NCBI RefSeq assembly: GCF_002127325.2
Contig: NC_035448.2
Coordinates: 123,175,422 to 123,239,421 of the forward strand
DNA from: Helianthus annuus
Lineage: Eukaryota; Streptophyta; Magnoliopsida; Asterales; Asteraceae
Direction of reading: 5' to 3'
Length of the DNA stretch: 64,000 nt
The notes under the pieces were generated by a model that was not told where the DNA came from, searched no databases, and worked only from the letters and a program-made list of their open reading frames with translations. Shown here in pieces: positions 22,594 to 34,600 of the stretch (its first letter is position 1; every line of letters begins with the position of its first letter). Made by a program: the position numbers and the translations under genes.

Positions 22594-25500
22594 CTACTTC
22601 TTTACATCCTCGTACTCCGCCTCTGGCGCTTGTTCACCGCCACCTTGTGATCCTCCAGATCCCGACCCTGAACCGCCTTGCATATGCTGTCCAATCTTCG
22701 ATTGCGCCTTGTTTGCAGCATCAATCTTGGCCTGAATCTCCGCAGCATCCTCACCACCAGCAGCTTTCCTCAAATCAGAAACCGCACCCTCTATTTCAGA
22801 CACCACTTCACTCGGAAGCTTATCTCTGTACTCGTTCAGATTCTTCTCAACGCTGTAAATGGTCGTGTCGGCATTGTTCTTAGCGTCAATCAGCGCCTTC
22901 CTTTCAGCATCCTTTTGGGCGTGAAGCTCTGCATCCTTAACCATCTTCTCGATTTCAGAATCTGAGAGACCACCCGACGACCTAATTGTAATTTGCTGTT
23001 CTTTGCCGGTGGTCTTGTCTTTGGCTGAAACGGTGACGATACCATTTGCGTCGATGTCGAATGTTACCTCGATTTGAGGCATGCCTCTTGGAGCGGGAGG
23101 AATGCCCATGAGTTCAAACTCGCCCAGTAACTTGTTGTCGGATGCCATTTCACGCTCCCCTTGCAAAACTTTAATGCCCACTTGAGTTTGGTTGTCAGCT
23201 GCTGTTGAAAATGTCTACAAACAAAACCACAATTAACAATATATATATTTTCACCTCTACACGAAAATAAAAATATAAATGATGACTCACTTGACTTTTC
23301 TTGGTTGGGATCGTGGTGTTCCGACTGATGAGCTTGGTGAAGATGCCACCGAGTGTCTCGATACCAAGTGATAGAGGAGTGACATCAAGTAAAAGAAGTT
23401 CTTTAACGTCACCACGAAGAATGCCACCCTGAATAGCAGCTCCCATAGCAACTGCTTCATCGGGATTCACCCCTTTGCTTGGCGTCTTCCCAAAGATTTC
23501 CGTAACAACTTCCTGAACTTTGGGAACACGAGTCATCCCACCAACAAGGAGAACTTCATCAACATCCTTGGTTGTGACTCCCGCATCCTTCACACAGTTT
23601 TTGCATGGGTTCCTGGTCCTCTCAATCAGGCTGCTTACTAGAGCCTCAAATTTCGACCTTGTGAGAGTGATGTTCAAATGCTTAGCACCAGATGCATCAG
23701 CTGTGATGAACGGCAAGTTAATATCGGTTTGTGTTGTTGATGACAGCTCGATTTTAGCTTTCTCAGCAGCTTCCCGAAGTCGCTGGAGGGCAAGTCTGTC
23801 TTTTGTCAAGTCTATTCCCTCTGTTCTCTTGAACTCGCTAACCAAGAAGTCTAACAACGTGTTGTCAAAGTCTTCTCCTCCAAGAAACGTATCACCGTTT
23901 GTCGCTTTCACCTGTATAAACAAAAACAATTAGTATATATATGAGATATTGAGATATCCACTTAACAAAGAAACGATTCTTGGACAGAGAAACTGGATAC
24001 CTCGAAAACACCATTTGATATCTCCAAGATGGAAACATCAAAAGTTCCACCACCGAGATCAAAAACTGCAATGAGACCTTCTTTGTTGTTTAACCCATAG
24101 GAAAGTGCAGCAGCTGTTGGCTCGTTGATGATCCTCTGCACGTCTAAACCAGCAATTCGCCCAGCATCCTTGGTAGCTTGCCTTTGTGCATCGTTGAAGT
24201 AAGCTGGTACAGTGATAACAGCTTTACTAATGGTCTTTCCAAGATATGCTTCAGCGGTTTCCTTCATTTTAGTGAGAACAAAAGCACCGATCTGGCTCGG
24301 AGAATACTTCTGTCCATTGGCCTCAACCCAAGCATCTCCATTTGGAGCCTTGACGATCTTATACGGAACCATTCCCATCTCTTTCTGTGTCTGGGGATCA
24401 TCGAATCGTCTTCCGATCAAACGCTTTGTCCCAAACACGGTGTTTGTTGGGTTAGTAACAGCTTGACGTTTCGCAGGAGTGCCCACGATTAACTCTCCTT
24501 TCTGGTTAAAGGCCACAACCGATGGAGTTGTACGTGCACCTTCAGCATTCTCGATAACTTTTGCGGTCTGATTACAAGAGCATCAACAAATGTATTTTAA
24601 TTAATTAATATTAAGTACCCAAATACGCAAGTCCTTCAAACAGCTTAAACATAGATCTTACCTTGCCCTCCATGACTGCAACACATGAGTTCGTGGTACC
24701 CAAATCAATCCCAATAACTTCATTTCCAAGAGGTCTTGAGCTGTATCAAAATCATTTATTAACTACAACTGAAAGAGATAAACGCATATGTGTGCAGTAT
24801 AGTAGACGCATGGTACCTGAAGGGCCTGGCAATTACGCCTAACTTATGACTTAAATGTGACCCGGTCAATGACGTTTTGGCTCCACTTAACTGCATGAAG
24901 ATTCAAAAAGCAACATTCAAAACTAGTTTTTTAATTATTAAAGTACTAACACAGAGACAGAGAACGATAACAGACGGGAAACCATCGAGGATCATTTCCC
25001 ATTTTTGACACTGCACAACTCAAACCCATATATCCATGCATGGTTTAAAAAGGCTTTCCGAGGCCCGCCTCGGCTGAGGCTATGAAAAACCGCCTTAAAC
25101 GCTTAGCCTCATAGGGTCAACTGAAACCTAGGCCTCAGTCATCCGAGGCTTTCCAAGGCTGTCCGAGGCGCTGAGGCGAGGCGGTGAGGCTACCAGACCT
25201 TGTGAAAATGGAAAATTTTAGGTTTTTTGGACTTTATTTTAGACCCATTTAGTGTTATTAAGCTTAATTGGTGGGTCAACCCAATAGTTCACTTAAAAAA
25301 CATCTATTAGGTTAAAAAAACCTAATCGAAAAGAAGATATCAGTTGGGCACGAATAGGATGAACAACTTGGTGTACGTTATGTACAATAGGAGATTGAAG
25401 CAAAAGTTTATAAAGAAGACGAAACTAAAAGATGATGAAGTCCCGATAGTTGCCGATGTTGTTTTCCCGGATGATGAGTGGATAGCCAACCCGAGTGGGG

Positions 25501-26549
25501 ATGAAGATGGCATTGGTGGAGTTGGCGGGTCAAAATGTCAAATGAGGAAAAAGGTGAGAGTTCATCATCTAGGAGAAAAGGGAAAAGAGTTATTTATTAA
25601 TTTGGTTGATGACGATCTAAATACGCTAGATGAAAACTTTGAGGATGATGATGCGGAGGAAAACGAGTTCTATGATATTCAGATGTCATAACATTACTAA
25701 TTTAAGTTGTTCGAACTATTTTATGATGTTTGTTTTATGCTAAACCTTGTTTGTTTTCCTATTTTCTATTTATGATGTTTGTTTTATGGTAATTTGTGAT
25801 TTTATGAGATATATATATTTTTTTAATTTTTTAATATTGTTTTGAGGCTTACGCCTCGACCTGCCTCGAGGCTTAAGCCTCGTGAGGCTAGGGGAAAACG
25901 CCTCGATACCCGTTTCCGCCTTTTTAAACCTTGTATCCATGTGATGCATCATACAATTGTGGCACTTCTATGATTTTTCATAACAGATGGTTTAACCGCA
26001 AACAAGTTACTTATCAGCACTTAACTAACTTTTTGCTTTGCATATCATACAAGTAGCAAACAGTGACCAGGGAAAAAACACAGTGTTACCTTTCAGTAAA
26101 TCATCCGATAACAAAAACTCAAAATAACACTAAAATCATGGAAATAACCAATAATCCTACAGTTAATTCACAATATCTTATAACAAGAAGCCATCTCTAC
26201 CTTGAATCAATATTATCTCAAAATAAAAAACAAATCGAGCTGTAATTAGCGCATCAAAACTGCAATAATTATCTTCTCTAGATGAGCAAAACACTAAATC
26301 TACACGATATAAAACACATATTCATGTAACTTATCAAAGATATACACACAAACAAACAAACAGAAATAAGGGTGAGAAACACCTCGATTTCCCCAAATAT
26401 TATCGGATCATACATACATATACATCCAGAGAAAGAAAGAACGAAAGAAAAAAAGGTGTAAAATGGAAGCATACGGATTTGAAGGCGGATAGAGAAGCGG
26501 ATGAGATGTCTCGTCGACGAAGAGATCTGAGGAACGCGGCGGTGGCCAT
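22594..26549 (-). CDS. mitochondrial Hsp70 (mtHsc70), copy 2, complete
   Basis: DnaK-type ATPase chaperone of the mitochondrial matrix. There are six exons on the minus strand: 26475-26549, 24817-24890, 24662-24740, 24001-24567, 23291-23911 and 22594-23214. All junctions are GT..AG and phases agree, giving 678 residues, the usual length. The start codon at 26549 opens an Arg/Ser-rich, acid-poor presequence ([14 protein letters not shown]...), as expected for matrix import. HSP70 signatures: IDLGTTNS at 61-68, [14 protein letters not shown] at about 244-257, [10 protein letters not shown] at about 386-395. The SG-rich tail ends EAEYEDVKK. Exons 4-6 match copy 1 almost exactly. Intron 1 (26474-24891) is enlarged by a hAT-type element; the other introns are 76-94 bp. 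It looks functional. Confidence 0.97.
25039..25933 (+). mobile_element. hAT-type element with transposase remnant, inside Hsp70 intron 1
   Basis: 895 bp with terminal inverted repeats CA(T/A)GGTTTAAAAAGGC. A perfect 8-bp duplication, TATCCATG, flanks it at 25031-25038 and 25934-25941. Both ends have many GAGGC/GCCTC words, a subterminal repeat pattern typical of hAT elements. A plus-strand ORF at 25344-25691 (about 115 codons) starts with [16 protein letters not shown], which resembles the end of the hAT transposase C-terminal region, and finishes in an acidic tail. The catalytic domain is absent, so the element is non-autonomous. It lies antisense to the Hsp70 gene. Confidence 0.85.
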
Positions 26550-26564
26550 GGAATCACTGGTGTT

Positions 26565-26585
26565 GGTTTAGGGTTTAGGGTTTTT
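26565..26585 (-). promoter_or_regulatory. telo-box in the Hsp70 5' region
   Basis: The minus strand has two consecutive AACCCTAA units 16-36 bases before the start codon. Telo-boxes are common near the transcription start of plant translation and mitochondrial housekeeping genes. The assignment is by motif and position. Confidence 0.5.
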
Positions 26586-27197
26586 GAAACAAAATCGGTG
26601 ATGAAGTGGTGTTGAGAGAGACAATGCTGCTGCTACTGAAATAGTAAAATGTTAGGGCTTCTAGATGCTCCTCGACTTTATCCAGAGTTTATTAATTTAT
26701 TTCAATAAATACTACTTCTAAATAAAATGACTATATTCACAAATCCGAGAGCGAATCGATCACACTAACAAAACGGTATTCAACAAACTTAGAAATGGTT
26801 TTAATTGGTTGTACATGGTTTTAATGGTTTTTTAACATAAAGTCTACGATAGATTTATGAAACTAGAGTTTTGTATGAGGTTGATAATCGCTTAAAAAAC
26901 AAAATTCACTATCATAGTCATTCTCATCAACGGTAACATGACTACTTACGTTTCTTACAGTTTAAAATAAGAAGTTTTAGTTACCGATATAATATACAAA
27001 AATTACGTTAGATAAGTAACATTTTGTTTGAAAAGCAAGTTCATCCTTATAAAACTTAATATTGAATGTCAGTTCATTAGTACGCATTAGCCATAACGGC
27101 CGGTTTGAACCGGTTTTTAAAACATTTTTCATACTCAATCAAAAATGTCCCTTGCACCATCGTTTATATGTATAATTATGAACACGTGGTTTATCAC
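26586..27197. other. upstream region of Hsp70 copy 2
   Basis: AT-rich sequence expected to hold the promoter of the minus-strand gene. No TATA box or other element can be chosen with confidence, and there is no coding region. Confidence 0.4.
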
Positions 27198-27200
27198 TAA

Positions 27201-27561
27201 GGTGATGTTTATTTTTCTAAAGAACATATGCGCAGGCTCTTTTGTCTGTGCCGCGCAGACATTGCTATTTGCAGACTGTTTGTCTTTTCGAAGTCGTTTT
27301 ATTAAAAAACGTCATAGACTTGGCCCAACCACTTCTAAGATCTTCTAAGATCTACAAAGAGTTAAACACCACCACCGTCTATCACCACCACCGTCTGTAC
27401 ACCACCACCAGTTTATTTTAGAATTTTACATATATATTAAAAAAACAAACAGCCTTCTTCTTAAAGTCTGTAGAGGTTTGGTCTATATTTTCTTTTACAG
27501 ATGTCTACAAATGCTGTCCGCAAACTACATAGATTTTACCTCTTAATAAACAAACAACACC
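27201..27561. mobile_element. Tourist-like (PIF/Harbinger-type) MITE
   Basis: Ends are GGTGATGTTTATTTTTC and, read inward from the right, GGTGTTGTTTGTTTATT. It is flanked by the 3-bp duplication TAA (27198-27200 and 27562-27564). The 361-bp interior has further inverted segments (TGCAGACTG...; GTCTGTAGAGG) and an ACCACCACC run, with no coding capacity. Confidence 0.65.
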
Positions 27562-27695
27562 TAAAATAATTAGAGGTGTGATACATATAGCCAAAATAAA
27601 GATTAATATACCCAAAAGTCAGATTTAGTAATAATTTAGTAATGATTAACTACTTTATTATATTATTTTATTATAAAGTTAAAAGTAATAATTAT

Positions 27696-27955
27696 AAAGT
27701 TCAATTCCTGCTTCTCCCCATTAGTTTTCAGCGGCACCTGGTGATGATGGGAGACTAGGCGAGTAGGTGGCGATCGCTAGTTCGATCCTTGAACTGAATG
27801 GGTTTTACCTCACCGCACTGTCGTGCCTTTGGGCGAGTGTTCACGGGCTTCTGCCCTAGGTGAGGGTTTTCCCTCAGTTCGAAGACGGGTGTATCCCGAT
27901 GTGGTGAATTTCGCCAGTAGCCCATTTGGAAGATTCGTTGGCCGTTCAAAAAAAA
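27696..27955 (+). mobile_element. SINE-like retroposon
   Basis: About 260 bp ending in an A run and flanked by 32-bp direct repeats that differ at one base (27664-27695 and 27956-27987), as left by LINE-mediated insertion. A B-box-like AGTTCGATCC (27779-27788) follows an A-box-like TGGTGATGATGG (27739-27750) at a plausible spacing for a tRNA-derived Pol III promoter. It has no coding capacity. The 32-bp duplication is longer than usual, so the edges may be slightly off. Confidence 0.55.
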
Positions 27956-28072
27956 TATTTTATTATAAAGTCAAAAGTAATAATTATGTTTTTTATCGTA
28001 TTTTATTTTATAATACTTTTGTTACTTTTTTATATTTTGTTATACTATTATTAGTATTAATATCAATATTAG

Positions 28073-28220
28073 GGCCGTTCAAACCGCTCGGCGCTCGTTC
28101 GGAAATTGCTCGGAAAATGCTCGTTCGATTTGACGCTCGGTTGTAAACGAGCCGCTCTGCTCGGTTCGGTTTGTAAACGAGTCAAGCATGAGCAAAGGTC
28201 AGCTCGGCTCGGTTCGGTTC
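28073..28220. repeat. fragment related to the GTTCG-rich hAT-type MITE
   Basis: Starts AGGGCCGTTCAAACCGCTCGG and contains CTCGGTTCGG and TTGTAAACGAGCCG words on both strands, like the element at 19252-19861. No target duplication is clear. Confidence 0.45.
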
Positions 28221-28741
28221 GAATTATTATTTTTAGTCATATATAAATGTTGCAAGAGAGCTTTTAGGGAGGATGTATTCGAGTGAAGCCAACTTGTTCA
28301 GTTATTCGCGTGAAGCCAACTTGTGTTATTTTTTACTTGTGTGCGCTGTACACAATTGTTGTACATAATTGAGTGGAGTCAAGCTTAATTCGAAGCATTG
28401 GGTTGGTTAATACCATTCTGGCCTCCATTAGTAATATTACAAAAAATTTAGTACAGATAACTTAAATCCAAGCTTAAAAATATCACTAAATCAAATTGAG
28501 AATGTATAATATATAAACCAGGAGATTTTCACAGATAAAATACATTAAGTAAAATTAAAAAAAAAATATCACTAAATCAAGTTGGCTTCACTAAGAATTG
28601 AAATAGAAAGAAAGTGGAAAAACGATAAAAAAAAGGAAAAATTAAATGGAAAGAAAATGAAATAAAGTTGCTTTATAGAAACTTGTTCCATTAAAGTTGG
28701 TTTATGCAAAAAATTTGAAAAGTTGACTGAAATGGCTTGAC
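28221..28741. other. AT-rich spacer
   Basis: Includes two copies of CGTGAAGCCAACTTGT or near variants (about 28281-28325), and an A-rich stretch with AATATCACTAAATCAA twice. No gene or mobile-element end is supported until the LINE tail. Confidence 0.5.
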
Positions 28742-28838
28742 TTTTTTTTTTTAAAGTTGAATTTCATAACAAAACGCACACTTGATCCCCAAGGCGAGGA
28801 CCAAGACGAGCAAAAATTACATCAGATCACAGTTACAC
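28742..28838 (-). mobile_element. 3' end of a LINE, separated from its body by a nested Copia element
   Basis: The poly-T at 28742-28752 is the minus-strand poly(A) tail. Joined to 62790-64000 across the Copia element and its TACAC duplication, the LINE reading frame runs on for a few codons and stops at 28817-28819. That leaves a ~65-base 3' UTR before the tail. The continuity of the frame across 34 kb shows where the Copia inserted. Confidence 0.8.
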
Positions 28839-29265
28839 TGTTGATGCACGAAATGTCTGTTGACTGCGTCTACAAAAAGTCTGAAGTCAAGATTAGTCAA
28901 CAGGGGGTCAAAATGTAAAATATGTAACATTTGCATATAGGTTCGCTTTTTTGTCACAGTTACATAGTGGTCCGCTCATAGGGTATTATTGTGGTCCGCT
29001 TTTGTGTCAAGTTGTAACAGGTCCGCTTATATGGTCTGTCATATAAGCGAACCATAGTGTCTATAAATAGTGGTGTCTTCTGAGCGGACCTAATACGTAT
29101 GTTTGTATGCTGGAGCGAAACTCTGTCAAATTTTCAGCAGAAAAGTAATAAAAACAAAGGAAATTAATAGGACAAGCTGTTGTAACCTTGCATATTCTGA
29201 TTCCGCCTTTATATGTGAGGATGAGCTACTCTGACTGACTTTTCGGGTCAAACAACGGTCCAACA
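28839..29265 (+). repeat. 5' LTR of the Copia element
   Basis: 427 bp, TGTTGATG...CCAACA. It contains a TATA box (TATAAATAG at 29062-29070). It also has six copies of GGT(T/C)CGCT, four direct and two inverted, around the presumed promoter; the same motif is tandemly repeated in the leader. Confidence 0.95.
29062..29070 (+). promoter_or_regulatory. TATA box in the Copia 5' LTR
   Basis: TATAAATAG, preceded by an inverted AGCGAACC and followed by AGCGGACC about 20 bases on. The same box lies at the equivalent place in the 3' LTR (about 62581-62589). Confidence 0.6.
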
Positions 29266-29267
29266 AG

Positions 29268-29279
29268 TGGTATCAGAGC
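29268..29279 (+). promoter_or_regulatory. primer-binding site of the Copia element
   Basis: TGGTATCAGAGC two bases after the 5' LTR, complementary to the initiator tRNA-Met 3' end. Confidence 0.92.
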
Positions 29280-29485
29280 TCAGGACGAGGAGTTCATACT
29301 ACTACAGCTTATATCTGCAGAAATCTCTCTTTTCTACTCACTTTCTCTCATACTTTTTCGGTTTTCAGTGGTTCCTACGGTTGAAATTGTCTGAAATTTG
29401 AGTATAACGTCTAAAACACACTAATAACAAACCCTAGAAAGTTTTAGAGTGAAATTCGGACTAAAAATGGTTAAAACCGGTTAAA

Positions 29486-29830
29486 AATAGTGGTTCGCTT
29501 TTTCGAACAAAGTGGTCCGCTTTTTCGTACATTAGTGGTTAGGTTCGCTCGAAATACCTGTGTGGTTCGCTCTTTCAGACAATCTTACTGTCAGGTTCGC
29601 TCGAACGGACACATACAGGTCCGCTCGAACGTACAATTCTGGTTCGCTCATACTGACATTGACTGGTCCGCTCGAATGGACATAGTTGGGTTCGCTTTTT
29701 AGTATAGTTTCTGGTTCGCTTGAACTGATATTTGTCTGGTCCGCTCGAACGGACATTGCTGGTTCGCTTATCTGAACCTGTTTGGTCCGCTTATCTGTCA
29801 CGTGTACAGATTGGTTTGCTTTTGTGTCCT
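29486..29830 (+). repeat. leader array of GGT(T/C)CGCT motifs
   Basis: About 14 copies of (T/A)GGT(T/C)CGCT, each followed by CGAA(C/T)GGACA-like or TTTTCG-like sequence, spaced about 20-30 bp. They lie between the primer site and gag. Variants with GGTTCGCT and GGTCCGCT are mixed. The same core occurs six times in each LTR. ORFs seen in this stretch on either strand are by-products of the repeat. Confidence 0.9.
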
Positions 29831-29897
29831 GTTTTTTAAAAAAAAAAATTTAAGAAAATTTTTCTAAGTGTTGGTTAATTTTTCAGGTACAATCAAA

Positions 29898-31026
29898 ATG
29901 GATGATATTTTCATGAATCCCTTCAGCGACATGTATGCTTTCACGGGAAGTTCTGGAAACAACGATACGTCTTCAAGCAATACGAATGAGGATACACCTA
30001 AAGGGAAAAAGAAAGAAGCTTGGGAGTCGGAGAGTGCATTTGGTACATTCAACAAACCTCCGAAGCTAATGGCTATAGAAGATTATAGTAGGTGGTCTAC
30101 AAAGTTTGAAGACTGGCTGATGGCATTCGCATTTGCAAGTTGGAAGAGTATGAAAAACGGATATGCAAATGGAAAGAAGAATGGTGAAGCATTGAGATCA
30201 GAAGAAGAAATTGAAGGATTTGTAGCCGAGCAAAAGTGTGTGGCTTTATTGTTTCAGTCGGTGCGGGAAGATATCATTTCGTTGATAGACTACTCCAATG
30301 CTAAAGATTTATGGGAAAAACTCAAGAAAAAGTGTCTAGGGAGTAATGAGATTGTAAAAAATAAAACGAAACTTCTTAGAAAAGAGTTTGACATGTTTAG
30401 TTGTCTTAAAAATGAATCGGTTTGTAAAATGATTGAAAGGTTCGGTCATCTGAAGCTGGAACTTGCACGACATAAGATCACGTATTCTGATGAAGAACTT
30501 GTTGACAAACTGTTTGATTCATTACCAGATGAAGTGGATTGGAGATATTACGCACTGATGTTGAAGAACACTATTGCTCCTGAAAATTTGACTCCAGATT
30601 TGGTGATTGAGAGACTTGAAAGTCATGAGTTAGAATTGAATAAAACATACAAATTCAATCACTCATCTTATCAGCAGAATCTGGATCTGTATTATCCCAA
30701 AAGCTTGATGCCGAAAGCTACTTCTCCGAAAACTGCATTTTCTGCTGAGAATGTTTCTTCAGCAAACAAAGAAAGTCGAAGCAGTTCAAACAGTGAAAGT
30801 CACAATGGTTATCACAGTGGATCTACGTCTGATGCAAATCGTTCTGATGCGAACTTTTCATGCAATATCGCGATAGATTTGAAGAACGCACAGAATTTTG
30901 ATGAGGAGTCGGCTAAGCAACAGATGGTTTTCTTGGCATCTGTGTTGGAGTCTTATGAAGGGTTGGTAGCTGGTAAGATCGGGAACACAAATCTGACAAA
31001 AGAAGATTACGATCAGATAGACCCCG
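29898..31026 (+). pseudogene. Copia gag, first segment
   Basis: Starts at the ATG at 29898 (MDDIFMNPF...). A capsid domain of the UBN2/copia gag type follows (from EDYSRWSTKFEDWL at about residue 63 through LDSLPDEVDW-like helices), then a Ser/Asn-rich linker. It is open to the point where the first Ty3 element interrupts it. Removing that element and one CCCCG copy continues the frame at 45030. This segment itself has no stop. Confidence 0.85.
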
Positions 31027-34000
31027 TGTAACACCTCGAAATTTTGTGTCCAATGATGTGTTAACACGTGTCATTTGTTTACACGTGGCATCTATAATAA
31101 ACAAAGGACTAATTTTGACAAACCTTGAAAGGATATAAATTCGAGGGTTATAAATGTCAACAAGGGTAAATATACTGTATAGTAACCCTAAATAAATGCT
31201 TGTACCTTCAAACGAATAAATCATAAAACGTACGGAAGCGAAACGCGGAAGAAAGTGAGAGATTACGAACTACAGGGGTTAACTGTGTCAACATGTTTAA
31301 TATTACCTCTGAGTGACCCTTTAACGTTCCCAAGGCTTCGTAACAGTATTATACGCTCACTAGAATATACTGTAAAAATTCCGCGAAGTTCCGTCTTAAA
31401 ACGAAAGAGTTATACTCAAATTCGTATGAGAAGGGTTAAAAGCGTCAACAGTGAAAGTTAAGGCTTTCCAAATAATTTATAAATAAACCGGGGACTTAAT
31501 AGCGCGGGTAATTAACACGAGGCCCCTAACGGTAAGTAACCGAGGGCCAAACCGCAAAGTTACCCCTTCAAACCCGAAAGGTCAGGTAAATCATTACGAA
31601 AGATTTCGTTATTAATTACCAGATTCTGTAATCATGACAAAAGATTTAAAATTTCTGAAATCTTAACCCCACGCGGCCCGCATTGTATGTTGGGTTAAGT
31701 TGAGGCGGGCCGCGAGCCTCCTCAATTACGCGTCTGATCTTTTAATCCCAGGCGGCCCGCATTGTAAACGCATGGAACCTCCATGCGGGCCGCATTGGAC
31801 GCCCAGATGCAGAAAATTGGTGTTTTCTTGACTTTTGAGCATTGTGAACGATCAACCTCCAATAAATGAGGCATGGGTGCCCCCTACTCGACCCATACAC
31901 CTCTGGGACACCTACCCATCATCTCTGGACTATTGTGGTGGTTGTAATGATCATAGAGGCTTAGCATTTGCTATAAATAGCCACATTCTTGCACATAACA
32001 TACACACAACTCAAACATACACCTCTGGTCATTCTAAGGAGCTCCCAAGCACTTTTCTCTGCTCTATAAACAAGAACACAACCTCTGTAAGTGATCTAAC
32101 CCTTTGTGGTTTCACATTTCCTTAGTAAATGGCTAAGAACCAAACCGTCGTAACTACGGTTTGACTTTACAATAAATCAGTAATGGTTCAGTCTTATGAC
32201 GAATCAAAAGTGGTTATGAGTTGGTATTTATGTGGGTAATAAACCTCTAAAATGGTTCCCTCTGATCACCACTCTAACTATGTCAAATATCGAGTCAAAC
32301 GTGCGGTTAAAAAGTCAACAGAAAGCTATTTTAGCGATTTATGCATAATCTGTAATGTATATGTTATGGAACCTGTTTTGATAATCATAAAACATGATAA
32401 TAAGTATATAAACTTGTTTGCGCTCGTTTGAATCGATCATTTGCTATATTGAACCGGTTCGGAGCCGAATGTCGCAAAAGTTTGACTTTTGCTTTGACTT
32501 CAGTTCTGACCCGTTTTAGTGAGGTATAAATATACCTTAGGACTCTCTTAGGACCAGGTCACACGTTGGTATAAACCTCTGTGGTCGGTTCATGAGTTAT
32601 CCGAGTCTTTTGCGCAATCCCGTCATTCGCCTAAAAGTTGACCGTAACGGCCTTTTAAAAATTAAAACGAGTATTTCGGACACGTGAACGGACCAAAACC
32701 TTGCTTATTAAATTATAAGCATGTCCGTAAAGTTTCACGTCAATCCGAGGTCTAGAATGAGAGTTATGCTAAAAGGCGCACTTTTAAGAAAGTTTTGTAA
32801 TTAACGGCGCAATTAGCATAACACCCATCTAACCCAAGTTTTCGTCACCAAAACTTTTACCCACTGTGGTAAAATAATATTTTGGGAATTTTAAAGATTT
32901 TTAATAATTTTTACCTTGCTCATAACCTGCGGTTATGGCTACGGTTCGGTAAATACCGAATATGCCCTTTTCGGCCAAAACATGAGTTCTACAAGGTCTT
33001 TTGACCCGATTCCAGTTGCTACTGGTTTTAAATAATAAATAAAGTATTTTAAGCTTTATAAGCTGTTCGGGGAACGCAGATTTCCTGTAGAACTCGAAAA
33101 GCCCTTTTAAAGTCTTTAAAATGACCGAAAAGCCCCTACGGGGCATAATATTAACTTAAACTCGTTACGGGCATTACGGAAGGTATCCTACTGATACCAA
33201 AATACTTTTAAGGCATATTGAATTAGGAAATAAGCGTAGGACACTTATGGATTAACCGTTTCGCCTATTTGCGCACACGGTACGGCTCATGGAACTAGTT
33301 TTCGTGCAATAGCCGATATGGGTCAAATTATATTATTTGAACCCCAAAATCCAGAGTATGAACTATAAACCCATATAAAACAAGTATTTGAACTTGTCGG
33401 GTCCAAATCATACTCCATTCTCGGTTTTCGCCTTTTCGCGCGATTAAACCATATCTATATATGTCGGAACCAACCGGTCTAGGCTACGGCCATTGTAACG
33501 ACCCGTTAGGATTCTAAGAGGTTAATTAAAACCTTCGTTCCAGATTAGGAGCCCCAGTAAAAGCTATCGGTGATTTAATCCAATTAAGGAAATATACTTG
33601 TAAAGGTAAATACTTTAACTTATTTCCCCTATATGGGCTTGGGTTACGGTATATTAATACCGCTTGATTGAGCATTATATAATTCCATCGCTTAGGTGGT
33701 TAATTGATTAAATATGATCGGCTCATTTAAACAGTTTTGTTGCTTATAAGCCTTTGGGGGGTTTAATGACCGTTGTCCCGGATATCCTTGGCATCATTTT
33801 ACAAAATGGCCACGACCATCGACATCCCGGTGTAGGCGTACACCCGGTATAAAGTGTCGACATTAAAATTAAAAGACGTAGCCGTTGGTTTTTATACTAC
33901 GGTTTTACGCAAACGTGGTGTGTCTATAAATCTTTAACCCGGCACGACCCGGGCTACTGAACGCATAAAAGAACATGTAAAACGTTCACAAGATTTTATT

Positions 34001-34428
34001 ATAATTTTCCCAAGTTATAAAAGAGTTTGTGCCTTGTGCATTCAAATCAATTTTAATAAACATTTTCAAATGTGTCAGTTGAATGTGTTTACCAGTGTAA
34101 ACTGACATATTTTCCCCAAAAAGATTAAGTGCAGGTACCTAAACGTAAATTGGTTGGTATTAGCTCCCTAGCGTCGGGATAAGTCTCGCAAGCTTGACTG
34201 CAGTATCTGATGGAACAATACTTCATGTTTATTTACGATCCACTGTGGATATATTCAACCCCTGTAATACATTTTGATATTACAATCCGAGGTTGAAGTT
34301 TATATATTTATCTTATGCTTCCGCTGTGCATTATATAATTGTGTGGTTTGACTATATTGTTGCCAACATCGTCACGGTAATCCCCCACCGGGCCCACCGG
34401 TGAGACACGTGGAAATCGGGGTGTGACA
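31027..34428 (+). repeat. 5' LTR of Ty3 element no. 1
   Basis: 3,402 bp, TGTAACACC...GTGTGACA. A GC-rich block near 31672-31800 contains several CGGCCCGC/GCGGGCCGC palindromes, then a TATA box at 31972-31980. The long region after the TATA box is AT-rich, and its short ORFs recur identically in the 3' LTR. Confidence 0.95.
31972..31980 (+). promoter_or_regulatory. TATA box in the LTR of Ty3 element no. 1
   Basis: TATAAATAG about 945 bases into the LTR, just downstream of the CGGCCCGC palindromes. It is conserved at 42568-42576 in the 3' LTR. Confidence 0.55.
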
Positions 34429-34431
34429 GGT

Positions 34432-34444
34432 TGGTATCAGAGCC
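34432..34444 (+). promoter_or_regulatory. primer-binding site of Ty3 element no. 1
   Basis: TGGTATCAGAGCC three bases after the LTR, of initiator tRNA-Met type. Confidence 0.9.
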
Positions 34445-34600
34445 AACATTGAGTGAATTAAACACAATCCTAAAGTGTTTAATCTCAATGACACAATTGC
34501 ACATACTTGAGTCTAGACAAGAACTTAGGACAAATTCGGATTGATACTCCTTTTTGTCTTTATTTTCATTTCGATTTTTAATAAGTTTTGGAGCAGGAAA

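Noticed and set aside
29532..29801. 89-codon minus-strand frame in the Copia leader
   Set aside because: It is built only from the GGT(T/C)CGCT repeat array and has no Met context or other support.
31835..32125. 96-codon frame in the Ty3 no. 1 LTR, repeated near 42470
   Set aside because: It is present because the LTR is duplicated. A 1-bp difference between the LTRs shifts its start, so it is not a conserved gene.
34541..34600. 20-codon upstream extension of the extra ORF, hydrophobic like a signal peptide
   Set aside because: It has only a TTG start; the ATG at 34601 is the first proper start codon, so a secreted or membrane form is not supported.
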